From Cyclobacteriaceae bacterium (GTDB lineage: Bacteria > Bacteroidota > Bacteroidia > Cytophagales > Cyclobacteriaceae): a stretch of DNA of 64,000 nucleotides. Below the pieces are notes generated by a model that saw only the letters and a list, made by a program, of their open reading frames with translations, had not been told where the DNA came from and did not search any database. Below, in pieces: positions 35,997 through 44,372 of the stretch; the stretch's first letter is position 1, and each line of letters opens with the position of its first letter. The position numbers and the translations under genes are program-made. The stretch is from NCBI GenBank assembly GCA_025055435.1, contig JANWWN010000001.1:33777-97776 (forward strand). The letters run 5' to 3'.

Positions 35997-36773
35997 ATGC
36001 CAAGAAAACTTACCTATCAGGAATTATTGGAAGCCGGAGTACACTTCGGTCACCTTACCCGCAAATGGAACCCGAAGATGGCCGAGTACATCTTCATGGA
36101 AAACAACGGCATCCACCTCATTGATTTGAATAAAACCCTGGAATGCCTGGATGAGGCAGCCTATGCCCTGAAAAACATCGTGCGTTCCGGAAGGAAAATC
36201 ATGTTTGTTGCAACGAAAAAGCAGGCAAAAGATATTGTTACCGAGGAGGCCAAGCGACTCAACATGCCTTATGTAACCGAGCGTTGGCTTGGAGGCATGC
36301 TGACCAACTTTGCCACCATACGCAAATCGCTGAAAAAGCTCTCCCAGATTGAAAAGCTTCTGAAGGACGAGTCGGCACAACAGGGTTTGCAGAAGAAGGA
36401 ACGCCTGATGCTGGCTCGCGAAAAGGCAAAACTCGAGCGTCAGCTTGGCGGCATTGTTGATTTGAACCGCCTGCCGGCAGCCCTTTTTGTTATTGACGTA
36501 AAACGCGAACATATCGCTGTGGCCGAAGCGCAGAAACTTAATATTCCGGTTTTTGCGATGGTTGATACCAACTCCGATCCTACGCTGGTGGATTTCCCAA
36601 TACCGGCCAATGACGACGCCTTCAAATCCATAGCCCTCATCACCAAATATATTGGTGAAGTTATTGAAGAAGGTTTGATGGAGCGCAAAAAGGACAAGGA
36701 AGAAGCAAGCCTCAAAAAAGAAGAGGAAGAAAAACGTAAGATTGACGAGGCAGCCGTTGAAGAAAGCAAGTAA
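35997..36773 (+). CDS. rpsB: 30S ribosomal protein S2
   Basis: 258 aa. Family motifs: LLEAGVHFGHLTRKWNPKMAEYIF, LIDLNKTLECL, FVATKKQAKDIV, RWLGGMLTNFATIRKS and PVFAMVDTNSDPTLVDFPIPANDDAFKSI (split here for length in the middle and C-terminal thirds). The C-terminus is a long charged Lys/Glu tail typical of Bacteroidota. A clear terminator follows, before tsf. Confidence 0.97.
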   Translation: MPRKLTYQELLEAGVHFGHLTRKWNPKMAEYIFMENNGIHLIDLNKTLECLDEAAYALKNIVRSGRKIMFVATKKQAKDIVTEEAKRLNMPYVTERWLGGMLTNFATIRKSLKKLSQIEKLLKDESAQQGLQKKERLMLAREKAKLERQLGGIVDLNRLPAALFVIDVKREHIAVAEAQKLNIPVFAMVDTNSDPTLVDFPIPANDDAFKSIALITKYIGEVIEEGLMERKKDKEEASLKKEEEEKRKIDEAAVEESK

Positions 36774-36801
36774 CTTGTCTGTCAGATATTAAACTTCAGA
36801 T

Positions 36802-36834
36802 GAACATCGGCTGCGCAGGCCGATGTTCTTTTTT
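36802..36834 (+). terminator. Intrinsic terminator between rpsB and tsf
   Basis: GAACATCGGC (36802-36811) and GCCGATGTTC (36819-36828) form a perfect 10-bp stem with a 7-base loop, followed by six T. It should end or attenuate transcription before tsf. Confidence 0.9.
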
Positions 36835-36872
36835 AAATGTGAACTTAACCGATTAATTAAACAACCATAACT

Positions 36873-37706
36873 ATGATTTCAGCACAGGATGTTAACAAAC
36901 TCCGGCAGATGACCGGTGCCGGCATGATGGATTGTAAAAAGGCGCTTACCGAAGCCAATGGTGATTTTGAAAAGGCCATCGAGATTTTACGCAAAAAAGG
37001 GCAGAAAGTATCTGCTTCCAGGATGGATAAAGAGGCCCGGGAAGGTGCCGTGTTTGTAAAAGTAAGCGATGATAACCGGGAGGCCGTTTTAATAGCCCTG
37101 AATTGTGAAACCGATTTTGTAGCCAAAAACGAAGAATTTCAGAATCTGGGAAAACTAATTGCTGAAGCAGCCTTTACGCATAAACCCGCTGATAAGGAAG
37201 CCTTACTGACCCTTACATCAGGTAATCTCACCATTCAGGATAAGATCATTGAACTGGTGGGTAAGATTGGCGAAAAAATTGAAGTTTCAGAGTATGTACG
37301 CTTGACTGGTGAACCCGTTGTTGCCTATATTCATGCTGGAGCCAAACTGGGAGTGCTGGTGGCTTTGAAAGGAGCTAACGGAGTGTCTGAGGCAGTGCTG
37401 GCAGCCGGTAAAGATGTGGGGATGCAGATTGCAGCTATGAATCCGGTTGCAGTTGATGAGCACTCGGTTGATAAAAGCCTGATAGACAAGGAAATGGAAA
37501 TAGCCCGCGCACAGGTGTTGGCCGAGGGTAAACCTGAAAACATGGTGGAGAAAATTGCGCAGGGCAAAGTGAATAAATTCCTCAAAGAAAATACCTTATT
37601 GGCCCAGGCTTTCGTTAAGGATAATAACAAAACCGTGGGACAGTATCTGAACGATGTGAGTAAGGGACTTTCGGTTGCCGCTTTTAAGCGTGTTTCAATT
37701 GGATAA
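36873..37706 (+). CDS. tsf: Elongation factor Ts
   Basis: Nucleotide-exchange factor for EF-Tu; 277 aa. The N-terminal UBA-like signature is clear (VNKLRQMTGAGMMDCKKALTEANGD), followed by FEKAIEILRKKG, LNCETDFVAKNEEFQ, YIHAGAKLGVLVALKG and the AMNPVAVDE region. It follows rpsB after a terminator, so expression probably depends on read-through or its own promoter; I see no good TAnnTTTG in the short gap after the terminator. Confidence 0.98.
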   Translation: MISAQDVNKLRQMTGAGMMDCKKALTEANGDFEKAIEILRKKGQKVSASRMDKEAREGAVFVKVSDDNREAVLIALNCETDFVAKNEEFQNLGKLIAEAAFTHKPADKEALLTLTSGNLTIQDKIIELVGKIGEKIEVSEYVRLTGEPVVAYIHAGAKLGVLVALKGANGVSEAVLAAGKDVGMQIAAMNPVAVDEHSVDKSLIDKEMEIARAQVLAEGKPENMVEKIAQGKVNKFLKENTLLAQAFVKDNNKTVGQYLNDVSKGLSVAAFKRVSIG

Positions 37707-37747
37707 CTTCAAAACAGGATGAGGCTTCAACAAAAATTAGAATAAAT

Positions 37748-38503
37748 ATGCAAGTCTTAAGGAGCCGGTATATTCCTCTGGTGCTGCTCTGGATTTGTTT
37801 TAATGGATTATGCCAAAATCCGGAAAAGCCCAAGCGCACTTACATGGAAACGAAATATACGTTGGAGCGACTTGCCAGATTAGGCAGTGATGATCCGACT
37901 GCTTTAGGGACAGTACAATCACTGCCTATGCCTCCTCCTGATGTTAAAGGCAGCGACTTACTTAATCCGGGTTACAATGCTTCCACTTTTCTGCTCAACG
38001 ACAGTTCTTTACTTAATAACCTTCCCGCTAAGTATTATGTATTACGAAATGAGTTCGATGTAAAAACGCCACAAGGTATTCGCACGTTGAAAGGAGATCG
38101 CGTGAAGAGTTTTATGTGGGTTGACAGCGCTTCAAAAAAGACTGAGTTCTTTGTTAACATGAAAGAGTACCAGGGAGCGAATGGCTCCCCCGGTTCAGGG
38201 TTTATGCAGATTCTTTCAGAGGGAAAAATCACCCTGCTTAAGCAAACTGAAGTGATTTTTAAAAAGGCCAATTACCATGTCGCCATGCATGTAGGCAGTC
38301 CCGATCATGAGTTTATCCGAAAAACACATTTGTTTTACCTCACAGGCAAAACTTTTCAACCACTACCCGGAAAAAAGAAATTGTTGACCGTTTTTCCCGA
38401 CCATCAGGATGAACTGCAGCGATTTATTAAAGTCAATCAACTGGATTTAAATCTTGAACATCATATTCAGATACTGGTGGATTATTACAACTCACTTAAA
38501 TAG
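37748..38503 (+). CDS. Exported protein of unknown family, tandem paralogue A
   Basis: 251 aa with a signal peptide at about 1-24 (IPLVLLWICFNGLCQ). I do not recognise the family. The product is clearly paralogous to the next gene: both have YxLER near residue 40, TVQxLPMxPPxVxGxDLLN, then NxxTFLLNDSSLL, YYxxRNEFDVKT, RTLKGDRVKSFxWxDSA, FVNMKEY, GFMQIL, and LLKQTEVIFKxANYHVA, and both end DYYNSL. Three lysine-rich beta-type segments suggest a compact beta-rich fold. The genes follow tsf but are probably an independent pair, perhaps periplasmic or surface proteins. Confidence 0.7.
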   Translation: MQVLRSRYIPLVLLWICFNGLCQNPEKPKRTYMETKYTLERLARLGSDDPTALGTVQSLPMPPPDVKGSDLLNPGYNASTFLLNDSSLLNNLPAKYYVLRNEFDVKTPQGIRTLKGDRVKSFMWVDSASKKTEFFVNMKEYQGANGSPGSGFMQILSEGKITLLKQTEVIFKKANYHVAMHVGSPDHEFIRKTHLFYLTGKTFQPLPGKKKLLTVFPDHQDELQRFIKVNQLDLNLEHHIQILVDYYNSLK

Positions 38504-38532
38504 ATTTTTGAAACACAAGCAACCCGGACAAT

Positions 38533-39276
38533 ATGAAAATTAATTCTAAACTACCTGCGTTTGTTTTTGCCTTTTTGCAGGTAATTGCGCTGAAAGCCCA
38601 GCAGACTTCTTCAACCCGCAACTTCATGCAAAACCGGTACTTGCTGGAGCGCATGTCCAGCACCGAACAGTTGGCTATGGGTACCGTTCAGACCTTACCA
38701 ATGGCTCCACCCGAAGTATTGGGCACTGACCTTCTGAACCGGAATTACAATCGTGCAACGTTTTTGCTTAACGACAGCTCTCTTCTTGAAGGTCTGCCGG
38801 CGCGGTATTACATCATGAGAAATGAATTCGATGTGAAGACCGGGCAGGGAGTACGTACCCTTAAAGGTGATCGTGTAAAAAGTTTTGTGTGGCTTGACAG
38901 CGCTACCAGCAAGCCACAGGTTTTTGTGAACATGAAAGAATATAAAAGAGATGATGGTACACCGGGCGCGGGTTTTATGCAGATTTTGTGCGAAGGAAAA
39001 ATCGGCCTGCTTAAACAAACCGAAGTAATCTTTAAAGAGGCCAACTATCATGTTGCCCTCAATGTTGGCAGCCGCGATCACCAATTCATTACAAAAACTC
39101 ACCTTTATTACCTCATAGGTTCTACGTTCCGGCTTTTGCCGCCGAAAAAGAAAATGCTTTTTTTATTTAACGACCATCAGGCAGAAATTCAACGCTTTGT
39201 CAAGATTAATGAGCTCGACCTGACTAACGAATATCACGTTCAGGCCCTTTTTGATTATTACAACTCACTTCAATAG
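38533..39276 (+). CDS. Exported protein of unknown family, tandem paralogue B
   Basis: 247 aa with a signal peptide at about 1-22 (FVFAFLQVIALKAQ). It shares the motif series of the gene 29 bases upstream (LPMAPPEV, FLLNDSSLLEGLPARYY, FDVKTGQGVRTLKGDRVKSF, NMKEYKRDDGTPGAGFMQIL), at a level that suggests an old but not ancient duplication. The first 45 residues and the lysine-rich segment KKKMLFLFNDHQAEIQRF differ most. Function unknown. It ends four bases from the convergent acyltransferase gene. Confidence 0.7.
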   Translation: MKINSKLPAFVFAFLQVIALKAQQTSSTRNFMQNRYLLERMSSTEQLAMGTVQTLPMAPPEVLGTDLLNRNYNRATFLLNDSSLLEGLPARYYIMRNEFDVKTGQGVRTLKGDRVKSFVWLDSATSKPQVFVNMKEYKRDDGTPGAGFMQILCEGKIGLLKQTEVIFKEANYHVALNVGSRDHQFITKTHLYYLIGSTFRLLPPKKKMLFLFNDHQAEIQRFVKINELDLTNEYHVQALFDYYNSLQ

Positions 39277-39279
39277 GAG

Positions 39280-41031
39280 CTACATCTGGAATTCCTTTTG
39301 CAGGTTTTCGATGGTCGTGCGGTTTACATGACGGAAGTCAAGAATCATCAGTCCGTCTAACGCTTGGTTGAATTTTGGGTCAACGTTAAATCCGATTATC
39401 CGTGCATTTTGCTGGATATATTTTTTAAGCAGAACGGGAGCTGAGCGTATGGCAGGCTCGATATCATCAATAATTTTATCCAGCTTTCGCAGGTCTTTCC
39501 CGGTACCCTTCAGCATCAGTTCGGCTTCCTGCAGTATGGAAGACGGAATTCTGAATTTTTTACGCGGCTCAATAAAAGCAGCCAGTTCGTTATCAAAGTA
39601 ATTGCGTTGAATAAAAGCCACAATCACGCCTTTGCTCACCTTGGAATAATAATTACTGATACTTACAGGGCCGATGATGTAATTATACTCAGGGTGGCGT
39701 ATCAGCACGGTGAGTATGCCACGCCATAACAAAAACAAAGGGAGTCGTTTGTTTTGGTATTCGGGAATAATGAACGACCGGCCCAGCTCAATGGCTTCGT
39801 TTAAAATGGGAATGAAGCCATCTTTCATTTTAAAAAGCGAATAGGTGTAAAATCCTTTTCGCCCGAAACGCCGAATAATTTCCCTTCCTAACCCGATGCG
39901 GTATGCGCCAACTAAGCAGTCCGCTTCGCGGTCGTATAAAAAAAGATGCCGGTAAAAGCTGTCGTACTTGTCTAAATCAATTTCCTTGTTGGTTCCTTCG
40001 CCTTCCTGCCGGAAAGTAATCTCCCTCAGTCGGCCGATTTCATGCAAAATGTGAGGCAATTCATGAGCTTCGGTCAGGTACACATCAAACTGTTGTTGGG
40101 AAAATAATTTTCGATGTTGAATGCTGCTCAGGTCCTGTTGAATCAGTTCAGGGTCGGTGGCTCCGGGTACGGCTGAAGGTTTAATTAATTTCGGAAGTTT
40201 AACCCTGTTTCGGGAAGCATCCAGTACTTTGCCCAGGGCGTAGGTACGGGTGCGCAGAAACTTCCCGGTTTGTTCAACATCACTAAACACGTTGTACTCC
40301 TCCGGCTGGATGGGATGGCCGATACGAATGCGCAGGTTAATGTCGCGAATGCGTGCCAGTTCATGAGGTAGTCTTAATGTGCGCAGGGAAGGATGAATCT
40401 GGCCAAGGATATGAAACGACCACGAATTGTGCCCGTAAAAATAAATGGGTATCACCGGAACGTTAACCTTTTGAATCAGTTTAATGGCCGGCTTTTGCCA
40501 CTCGCGGTCGGTTATCTGATTTAGTTTTCTTCTCGTTGAGGAAACCTCACCGGCAGGAAACATGCCCAGCCCTCCGCCCGACTGCAGATGCTGAATAGCC
40601 TCCTTCATCCCTGCTGCGCTGGAATATGCCTGCTTGTATTCTTCAAGGGGGTTTACACCAATGAAGTAGTCCTTGATGGGTTCGATTTTTTTTAACAGAA
40701 AGTTGGCCATTACTTTGAAATCCTTACGTCTGCGGCTAATCAGTTCAATCAATGCAAGGCCATCCAGACCGCCGTAGGGATGATTGGAAACCGTGATAAA
40801 AGCTCCTTTTGCCGGTATGCGTAACAACTCCGATTCGTCCACTTCAATCACAATGTTTTTGCGCTTCAAAAGTGCGTGAATGAAGTCAAGTCCCTGATGA
40901 TTCTGAATTTCCGCGTAGAGCTTGTTCAAATCGGCAATGCCGGAAAATTTCATTAAGCCGGAGGCAATAATACGGTTTCGGATTCCGGTTGCTTTCGAAA
41001 AATCGCTAACACTTACAAGTTGCTTCTTCAT
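39280..41031 (-). CDS. OlsF-like bifunctional acyltransferase (PlsC-like plus OlsB/GNAT-like)
   Basis: 583 aa protein with two acyltransferase halves. Residues about 55-270 are PlsC-like: NHPYGGLDG (His84, Asp90), GLGMFPAGEVSS (about 150-165) and VPVIPIYFYG. The His and Asp are five residues apart rather than the textbook HX4D. Residues about 310-500 resemble the OlsB/GNAT N-acyltransferases (LREITFRQEGE, DREADCLVGAYRIGLG, LGRSFIIPEYQ, ILGPVSISNYY-like IIGPVSISNYYS). Fusions of this order (OlsF) make ornithine or related aminolipids in some bacteria including Bacteroidota; a glycine-lipid role is equally possible. Cytoplasmic face of the inner membrane. Confidence 0.82.
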   Translation of the reverse strand: MKKQLVSVSDFSKATGIRNRIIASGLMKFSGIADLNKLYAEIQNHQGLDFIHALLKRKNIVIEVDESELLRIPAKGAFITVSNHPYGGLDGLALIELISRRRKDFKVMANFLLKKIEPIKDYFIGVNPLEEYKQAYSSAAGMKEAIQHLQSGGGLGMFPAGEVSSTRRKLNQITDREWQKPAIKLIQKVNVPVIPIYFYGHNSWSFHILGQIHPSLRTLRLPHELARIRDINLRIRIGHPIQPEEYNVFSDVEQTGKFLRTRTYALGKVLDASRNRVKLPKLIKPSAVPGATDPELIQQDLSSIQHRKLFSQQQFDVYLTEAHELPHILHEIGRLREITFRQEGEGTNKEIDLDKYDSFYRHLFLYDREADCLVGAYRIGLGREIIRRFGRKGFYTYSLFKMKDGFIPILNEAIELGRSFIIPEYQNKRLPLFLLWRGILTVLIRHPEYNYIIGPVSISNYYSKVSKGVIVAFIQRNYFDNELAAFIEPRKKFRIPSSILQEAELMLKGTGKDLRKLDKIIDDIEPAIRSAPVLLKKYIQQNARIIGFNVDPKFNQALDGLMILDFRHVNRTTIENLQKEFQM

Positions 41032-41052
41032 TCGATGCCTTTCCCTGGTACT

Positions 41053-41325
41053 TTATTTGTTCCGCTTTGAAAAAGCAGTTTTCATGGCGTGTTCCAATTC
41101 TTTTCCTGCCCGTTTCAGGCTTTCTTCCACTTCTTTCCAGCGTTCCTTGTCGGTAGCCTCCTGACGGAGCTTTTCAGCCGATTTGCGCAATTCTTCATAG
41201 CGGTCTTCAAACTCTTTTTCCATGCGCTCACCGGCTTGTTTCAGTTCGGCAACGAATTCATCAATTTTTTTACCCAGATTTTTGAGTGCCTTTTCAGCTT
41301 TTCCTTCATCTTTTTCCGATTTCAT
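41053..41325 (-). CDS. Small charged coiled-coil protein
   Basis: 90 aa from the ATG at 41325, almost entirely Lys/Glu/Ala-rich with heptad spacing (FVAELKQAGERMEKEFEDRYEEL; LKRAGKELEHAMKTAF), so a single long amphipathic helix or coiled coil is predicted. No signal peptide or membrane segment. It lies 21 bases before the acyltransferase gene on the same strand and may be its cotranscribed partner. I do not recognise a named family. Confidence 0.6.
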   Translation of the reverse strand: MKSEKDEGKAEKALKNLGKKIDEFVAELKQAGERMEKEFEDRYEELRKSAEKLRQEATDKERWKEVEESLKRAGKELEHAMKTAFSKRNK

Positions 41326-41374
41326 AGTTGCAGCGTTTAAAAGTTTGTACATTCAGGTTTGTTAACGCAAGGTT

Positions 41375-42061
41375 ATGGAAAACAATCCCGATCACATCGC
41401 CTATATTACGAAACTTCTCGAAACTAAGTCATCGGCCAAGCAAAAAACTTACCGGCATTTACTGGATGCTTTTAGTGTGTTGCGTTCGGAGTCCGGGCGC
41501 ATCACGGCAGAACTGGCCAGCCGGGCGCAATCGACAGACCCGGAGGTTACCATCGAATTCAAAGAAATCGGGCCGCACGAGTTTCATGTAAAACTGGCGG
41601 GCGACCTGCTTATCTTCGTACTGCATACCAACATTGTAACCTTTGATGACCAGCATTTCGCCATGCAGGATCCGTACATCAGGGAAAATGAATGCAACCG
41701 GTATTTCGGCCAGATCATGATTTATAATTTCATGGCGGATTCGCTGAAGTTTAACCGTGTAAACGATCCGGGCTATTTGTTGGCGCGGTTAATGATTAAT
41801 CATGAAAATCGTTTTTTTGTGGAAGGGGAGGGGCCGTTGGCGTATTTGTTCAATCGCATTTCAGAAGGTCCTTTAACGCCGGTATTTTTGAACGGTCTGG
41901 TAAAGATGGCGCTGGCCATTGCAATTGAAAATGATTTGATGGCTCCGCCTTATCCGCAGGTTAAGTTCATTACATTGTATCAAAAGATGGAGCATACGCC
42001 TGATTTAGGTGGTGGCCAGAAAATTGGATTCCGGATGAAGCATCAGGATAAATCCGGCTAA
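41375..42061 (+). CDS. Conserved hypothetical protein
   Basis: 228 aa, soluble, no signal peptide. N-terminal helix (DHIAYITKLLETKSSAKQKTYRHLLDAF), then a mixed alpha/beta segment with FKEIGPHEFHVKLAGDLLIFVLHTNIV and RENECNRYFGQIMIYNFMADSLKFNRVNDPGYLLARLMIN split across 100-150. It has the look of proteins conserved in Bacteroidota, but I cannot assign a domain. Divergent from the coiled-coil gene and followed by a tiny lipoprotein gene. Confidence 0.7.
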   Translation: MENNPDHIAYITKLLETKSSAKQKTYRHLLDAFSVLRSESGRITAELASRAQSTDPEVTIEFKEIGPHEFHVKLAGDLLIFVLHTNIVTFDDQHFAMQDPYIRENECNRYFGQIMIYNFMADSLKFNRVNDPGYLLARLMINHENRFFVEGEGPLAYLFNRISEGPLTPVFLNGLVKMALAIAIENDLMAPPYPQVKFITLYQKMEHTPDLGGGQKIGFRMKHQDKSG

Positions 42062-42107
42062 ATAGGATTATACATCATAACACTGTTATATTGCCGCCAA
42101 ATCAGCT

Positions 42108-42230
42108 ATGCGAAGTAAGACTCTTTTCATCGTTCTTCTTTCTGTTTTTGTTCTGTCTTGCGCATCATCCGGTAAGCCGAAGAAGTTAAAACCCGGTAAA
42201 CCCATTCCCTGTCCGGTAAAAGACTGTTAG
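42108..42230 (+). CDS. 40-residue lipoprotein
   Basis: The ATG at 42108 opens a 40-codon frame ending at the TAG at 42228-42230. It has a type II signal peptide (MRSKTLFIVLLSVFVLSC, lipobox LSC with Cys18) and a mature part of only 23 residues, SSGKPKKLKPGKPIPCPVKDC after the alanine, with two more cysteines. It sits in an otherwise empty gap and ends two bases before cmk. The intact lipobox and tight spacing support a real gene; function unknown. Confidence 0.6.
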   Translation: MRSKTLFIVLLSVFVLSCASSGKPKKLKPGKPIPCPVKDC

Positions 42231-42232
42231 AC

Positions 42233-42919
42233 ATGCTGAAGCGCCTTATCATTGCTATTGATGGTTATTCGGCTTGCGGAAAGAGTACAACGGCACGTGC
42301 CGTAGCCCGCATTTTGGGGTACCGCTACATTGATACGGGAGCCATGTATCGTGCGGTTACACTTTACTTTCTGGACCATCACGTTGCCATTACCAACCCG
42401 AAAGAAGTAGCCAGGGCACTGGATAACATTACCATCTCTTTTCGCGTTAACCCGGCCGGAGACAGTGACACCTACCTCAACGGATTAAATGTTGAGCAGG
42501 AAATCCGTGAGTTACGGGTTGCAGAGTCTGTTAGTCAGGTAAGTGCCTTAAAACCGGTGCGCGAGAAGCTGGTACAACAACAGCGGAAAATAGGTAAGGA
42601 TAAAGGAATAGTTATGGATGGTCGTGATATTGGTACGGTGGTGTTTCCGGATGCTGACTTGAAATTTTTTATGACAGCTGATATTACTGTACGTGCTGAG
42701 CGCAGGCAGCGCGAATTGCTTGAAAAGAATATACTGGCTGATCTGGATTCCGTAATTCAAAACATAATGGAACGCGACCGGATTGACACCACCCGCTCCG
42801 AAAGTCCGCTGCGCCAGGCACCCGATGCCATTGTGCTGGATACGACGCATCTGACCATTGATGAGCAGGTGGACGAGGTGGTACGCCGGGCGGTTTCACT
42901 GATGTTAAAACCGCGTTAA
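42233..42919 (+). CDS. cmk: (d)CMP kinase
   Basis: Phosphorylates CMP and dCMP. 228 aa. Motifs: P-loop IAIDGYSACGKSTTAR, RYIDTGAMYRAVT, VMDGRDIGTVVFPDADLKFFM (phosphate and base recognition), RERQREL-like ERRQRELLEKN lid, and the C-terminal LDTTHLTIDEQVDEV. It lies between the tiny lipoprotein gene and the nqr operon. Confidence 0.97.
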   Translation: MLKRLIIAIDGYSACGKSTTARAVARILGYRYIDTGAMYRAVTLYFLDHHVAITNPKEVARALDNITISFRVNPAGDSDTYLNGLNVEQEIRELRVAESVSQVSALKPVREKLVQQQRKIGKDKGIVMDGRDIGTVVFPDADLKFFMTADITVRAERRQRELLEKNILADLDSVIQNIMERDRIDTTRSESPLRQAPDAIVLDTTHLTIDEQVDEVVRRAVSLMLKPR

Positions 42920-43003
42920 ACGCTTATTCGGAAAACCTTTTTATTGTCAGATTTATCCTTAATTTTGCCACCGTTCAAAAAAACACCTAATCGCATATTC
43001 TGC

Positions 43004-44368
43004 ATGGGCCGATTCATCCGGTTAAAAAAAGGTTTTGATATTCATCTTGCCGGTAAAGCTGAACCCCGCATTGCTTCGGTTGATCAACCTGAAACTTTCG
43101 TAATTAAGCCCACGGACTTTCATGGGATTTACATGCCCAAGCCAGTGGTAAAGGAAGGCGATGTCGTAAAAGCGGGTTCGGTACTGTTTCATGACAAGCG
43201 CAATGAAAAAATCGTATTCACCGCTCCGGTGAGTGGTGAAATTGTTGAGGTAAAGCGGGGAGAAAAACGCAAACTCCTCGAAATAAAAATCCTGGCCGAC
43301 AAAACGGTTGAACACCTCAACTTTTCCAAATATTCAGTTTCCGATCTGGCCAACTTAACGCGCGAAAAAGCCATCGAACAGTTGCTGGAAAGTGGTGTAT
43401 GGGTTAACATTGTTCAACGTCCTTTTGGCATTGTTGCCGATCCGAACGAGAAACCCAAATCCATTTTCATATCTGCTTTCGACTCGGCACCGCTTGCCCC
43501 GGATTACAACGTATTATTTAAAGGTCAGGAACAATATTTTCAGGCTGGTATTGATGTACTGAAAAAGTTAACATCCGGCCCGGTTCATGTAAATGTTCAT
43601 GCCGAGCGCGAAATTTCATCTGTATTCTCACAGGCCAAAGGTGTTGAACTCAACAAATTTTCAGGGCCTCATCCTTCCGGCTGTGTGGGTGTTCAGATTC
43701 ATCACATTGATCCTATTAATAAAGGTGATGTGGTGTGGACCATTCAGCCGCAGGGCGTTATTCAAATCGGAAAATTATTTCTGAACGGTATATATGATGC
43801 CTCACGGATTATCGCACTGGCCGGTTCGGAAGTGAAGCAACCGCAGTATTATAAAACCTACACCGGTGCATCGGTGAAAAAGTTTATAGCCAACAACATC
43901 AAGAGTGAGCACGTGCGGGTTATTTCAGGCAATGTCCTTACCGGCACGAATGTGGGTAAAGAGGGGCATCTTGGATTTTTTGATCATCTCATAACGGTAA
44001 TTCCGGAAGGGGATTATTATGAATTTCTGGGTTGGATCAAACCCAGTTTCAATAAGCTAAGTTTACATCGTGCTTTCGGTCTGCTGTCGTTCCTGAATCC
44101 GAAAAAGGAATACGTTGTTGACAGCAATACCCATGGTGAGCCCCGTGCATTTGTACAAACCGGCGTGTTCGAAAAAGTTACACCCATGGACATTTTGCCT
44201 ACTTATTTGTTAAAAGCAATAATTGCAGAAGATTTTGACGAGATGGAGGCGCTGGGTATTTACGAGGTAATTGAAGAGGACCTTGCGCTATGTGAATTTG
44301 TAGATGTAAGCAAACATAACGTGCAGGAACTTGTTCGGGAAGGAATAGAACTGATTATGAACAGCTGA
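43004..44368 (+). CDS. nqrA: Na+-translocating NADH:quinone reductase subunit A
   Basis: 454 aa from the ATG at 43004 (MGRFIRLKKGFDIHLAG), which matches the family's IKIKKGLDL-type start; the frame runs back to a TTG at 42944 without conserved sequence. NqrA is the large cytoplasmic subunit, implicated in quinone interaction. Motifs: FHGIYMPKPVVKEGDVVKAGSVLFHDKRN, FTAPVSGEIVEVKRGEKR, SGPHPSGCVGVQIHHIDPIN-like GPHPSGCVGVQIH, and GNVLTGTNVGKEGHLGFF. First gene of nqrA-B-C-D-E. Confidence 0.96.
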   Translation: MGRFIRLKKGFDIHLAGKAEPRIASVDQPETFVIKPTDFHGIYMPKPVVKEGDVVKAGSVLFHDKRNEKIVFTAPVSGEIVEVKRGEKRKLLEIKILADKTVEHLNFSKYSVSDLANLTREKAIEQLLESGVWVNIVQRPFGIVADPNEKPKSIFISAFDSAPLAPDYNVLFKGQEQYFQAGIDVLKKLTSGPVHVNVHAEREISSVFSQAKGVELNKFSGPHPSGCVGVQIHHIDPINKGDVVWTIQPQGVIQIGKLFLNGIYDASRIIALAGSEVKQPQYYKTYTGASVKKFIANNIKSEHVRVISGNVLTGTNVGKEGHLGFFDHLITVIPEGDYYEFLGWIKPSFNKLSLHRAFGLLSFLNPKKEYVVDSNTHGEPRAFVQTGVFEKVTPMDILPTYLLKAIIAEDFDEMEALGIYEVIEEDLALCEFVDVSKHNVQELVREGIELIMNS

Positions 44369-44372
44369 TGCT

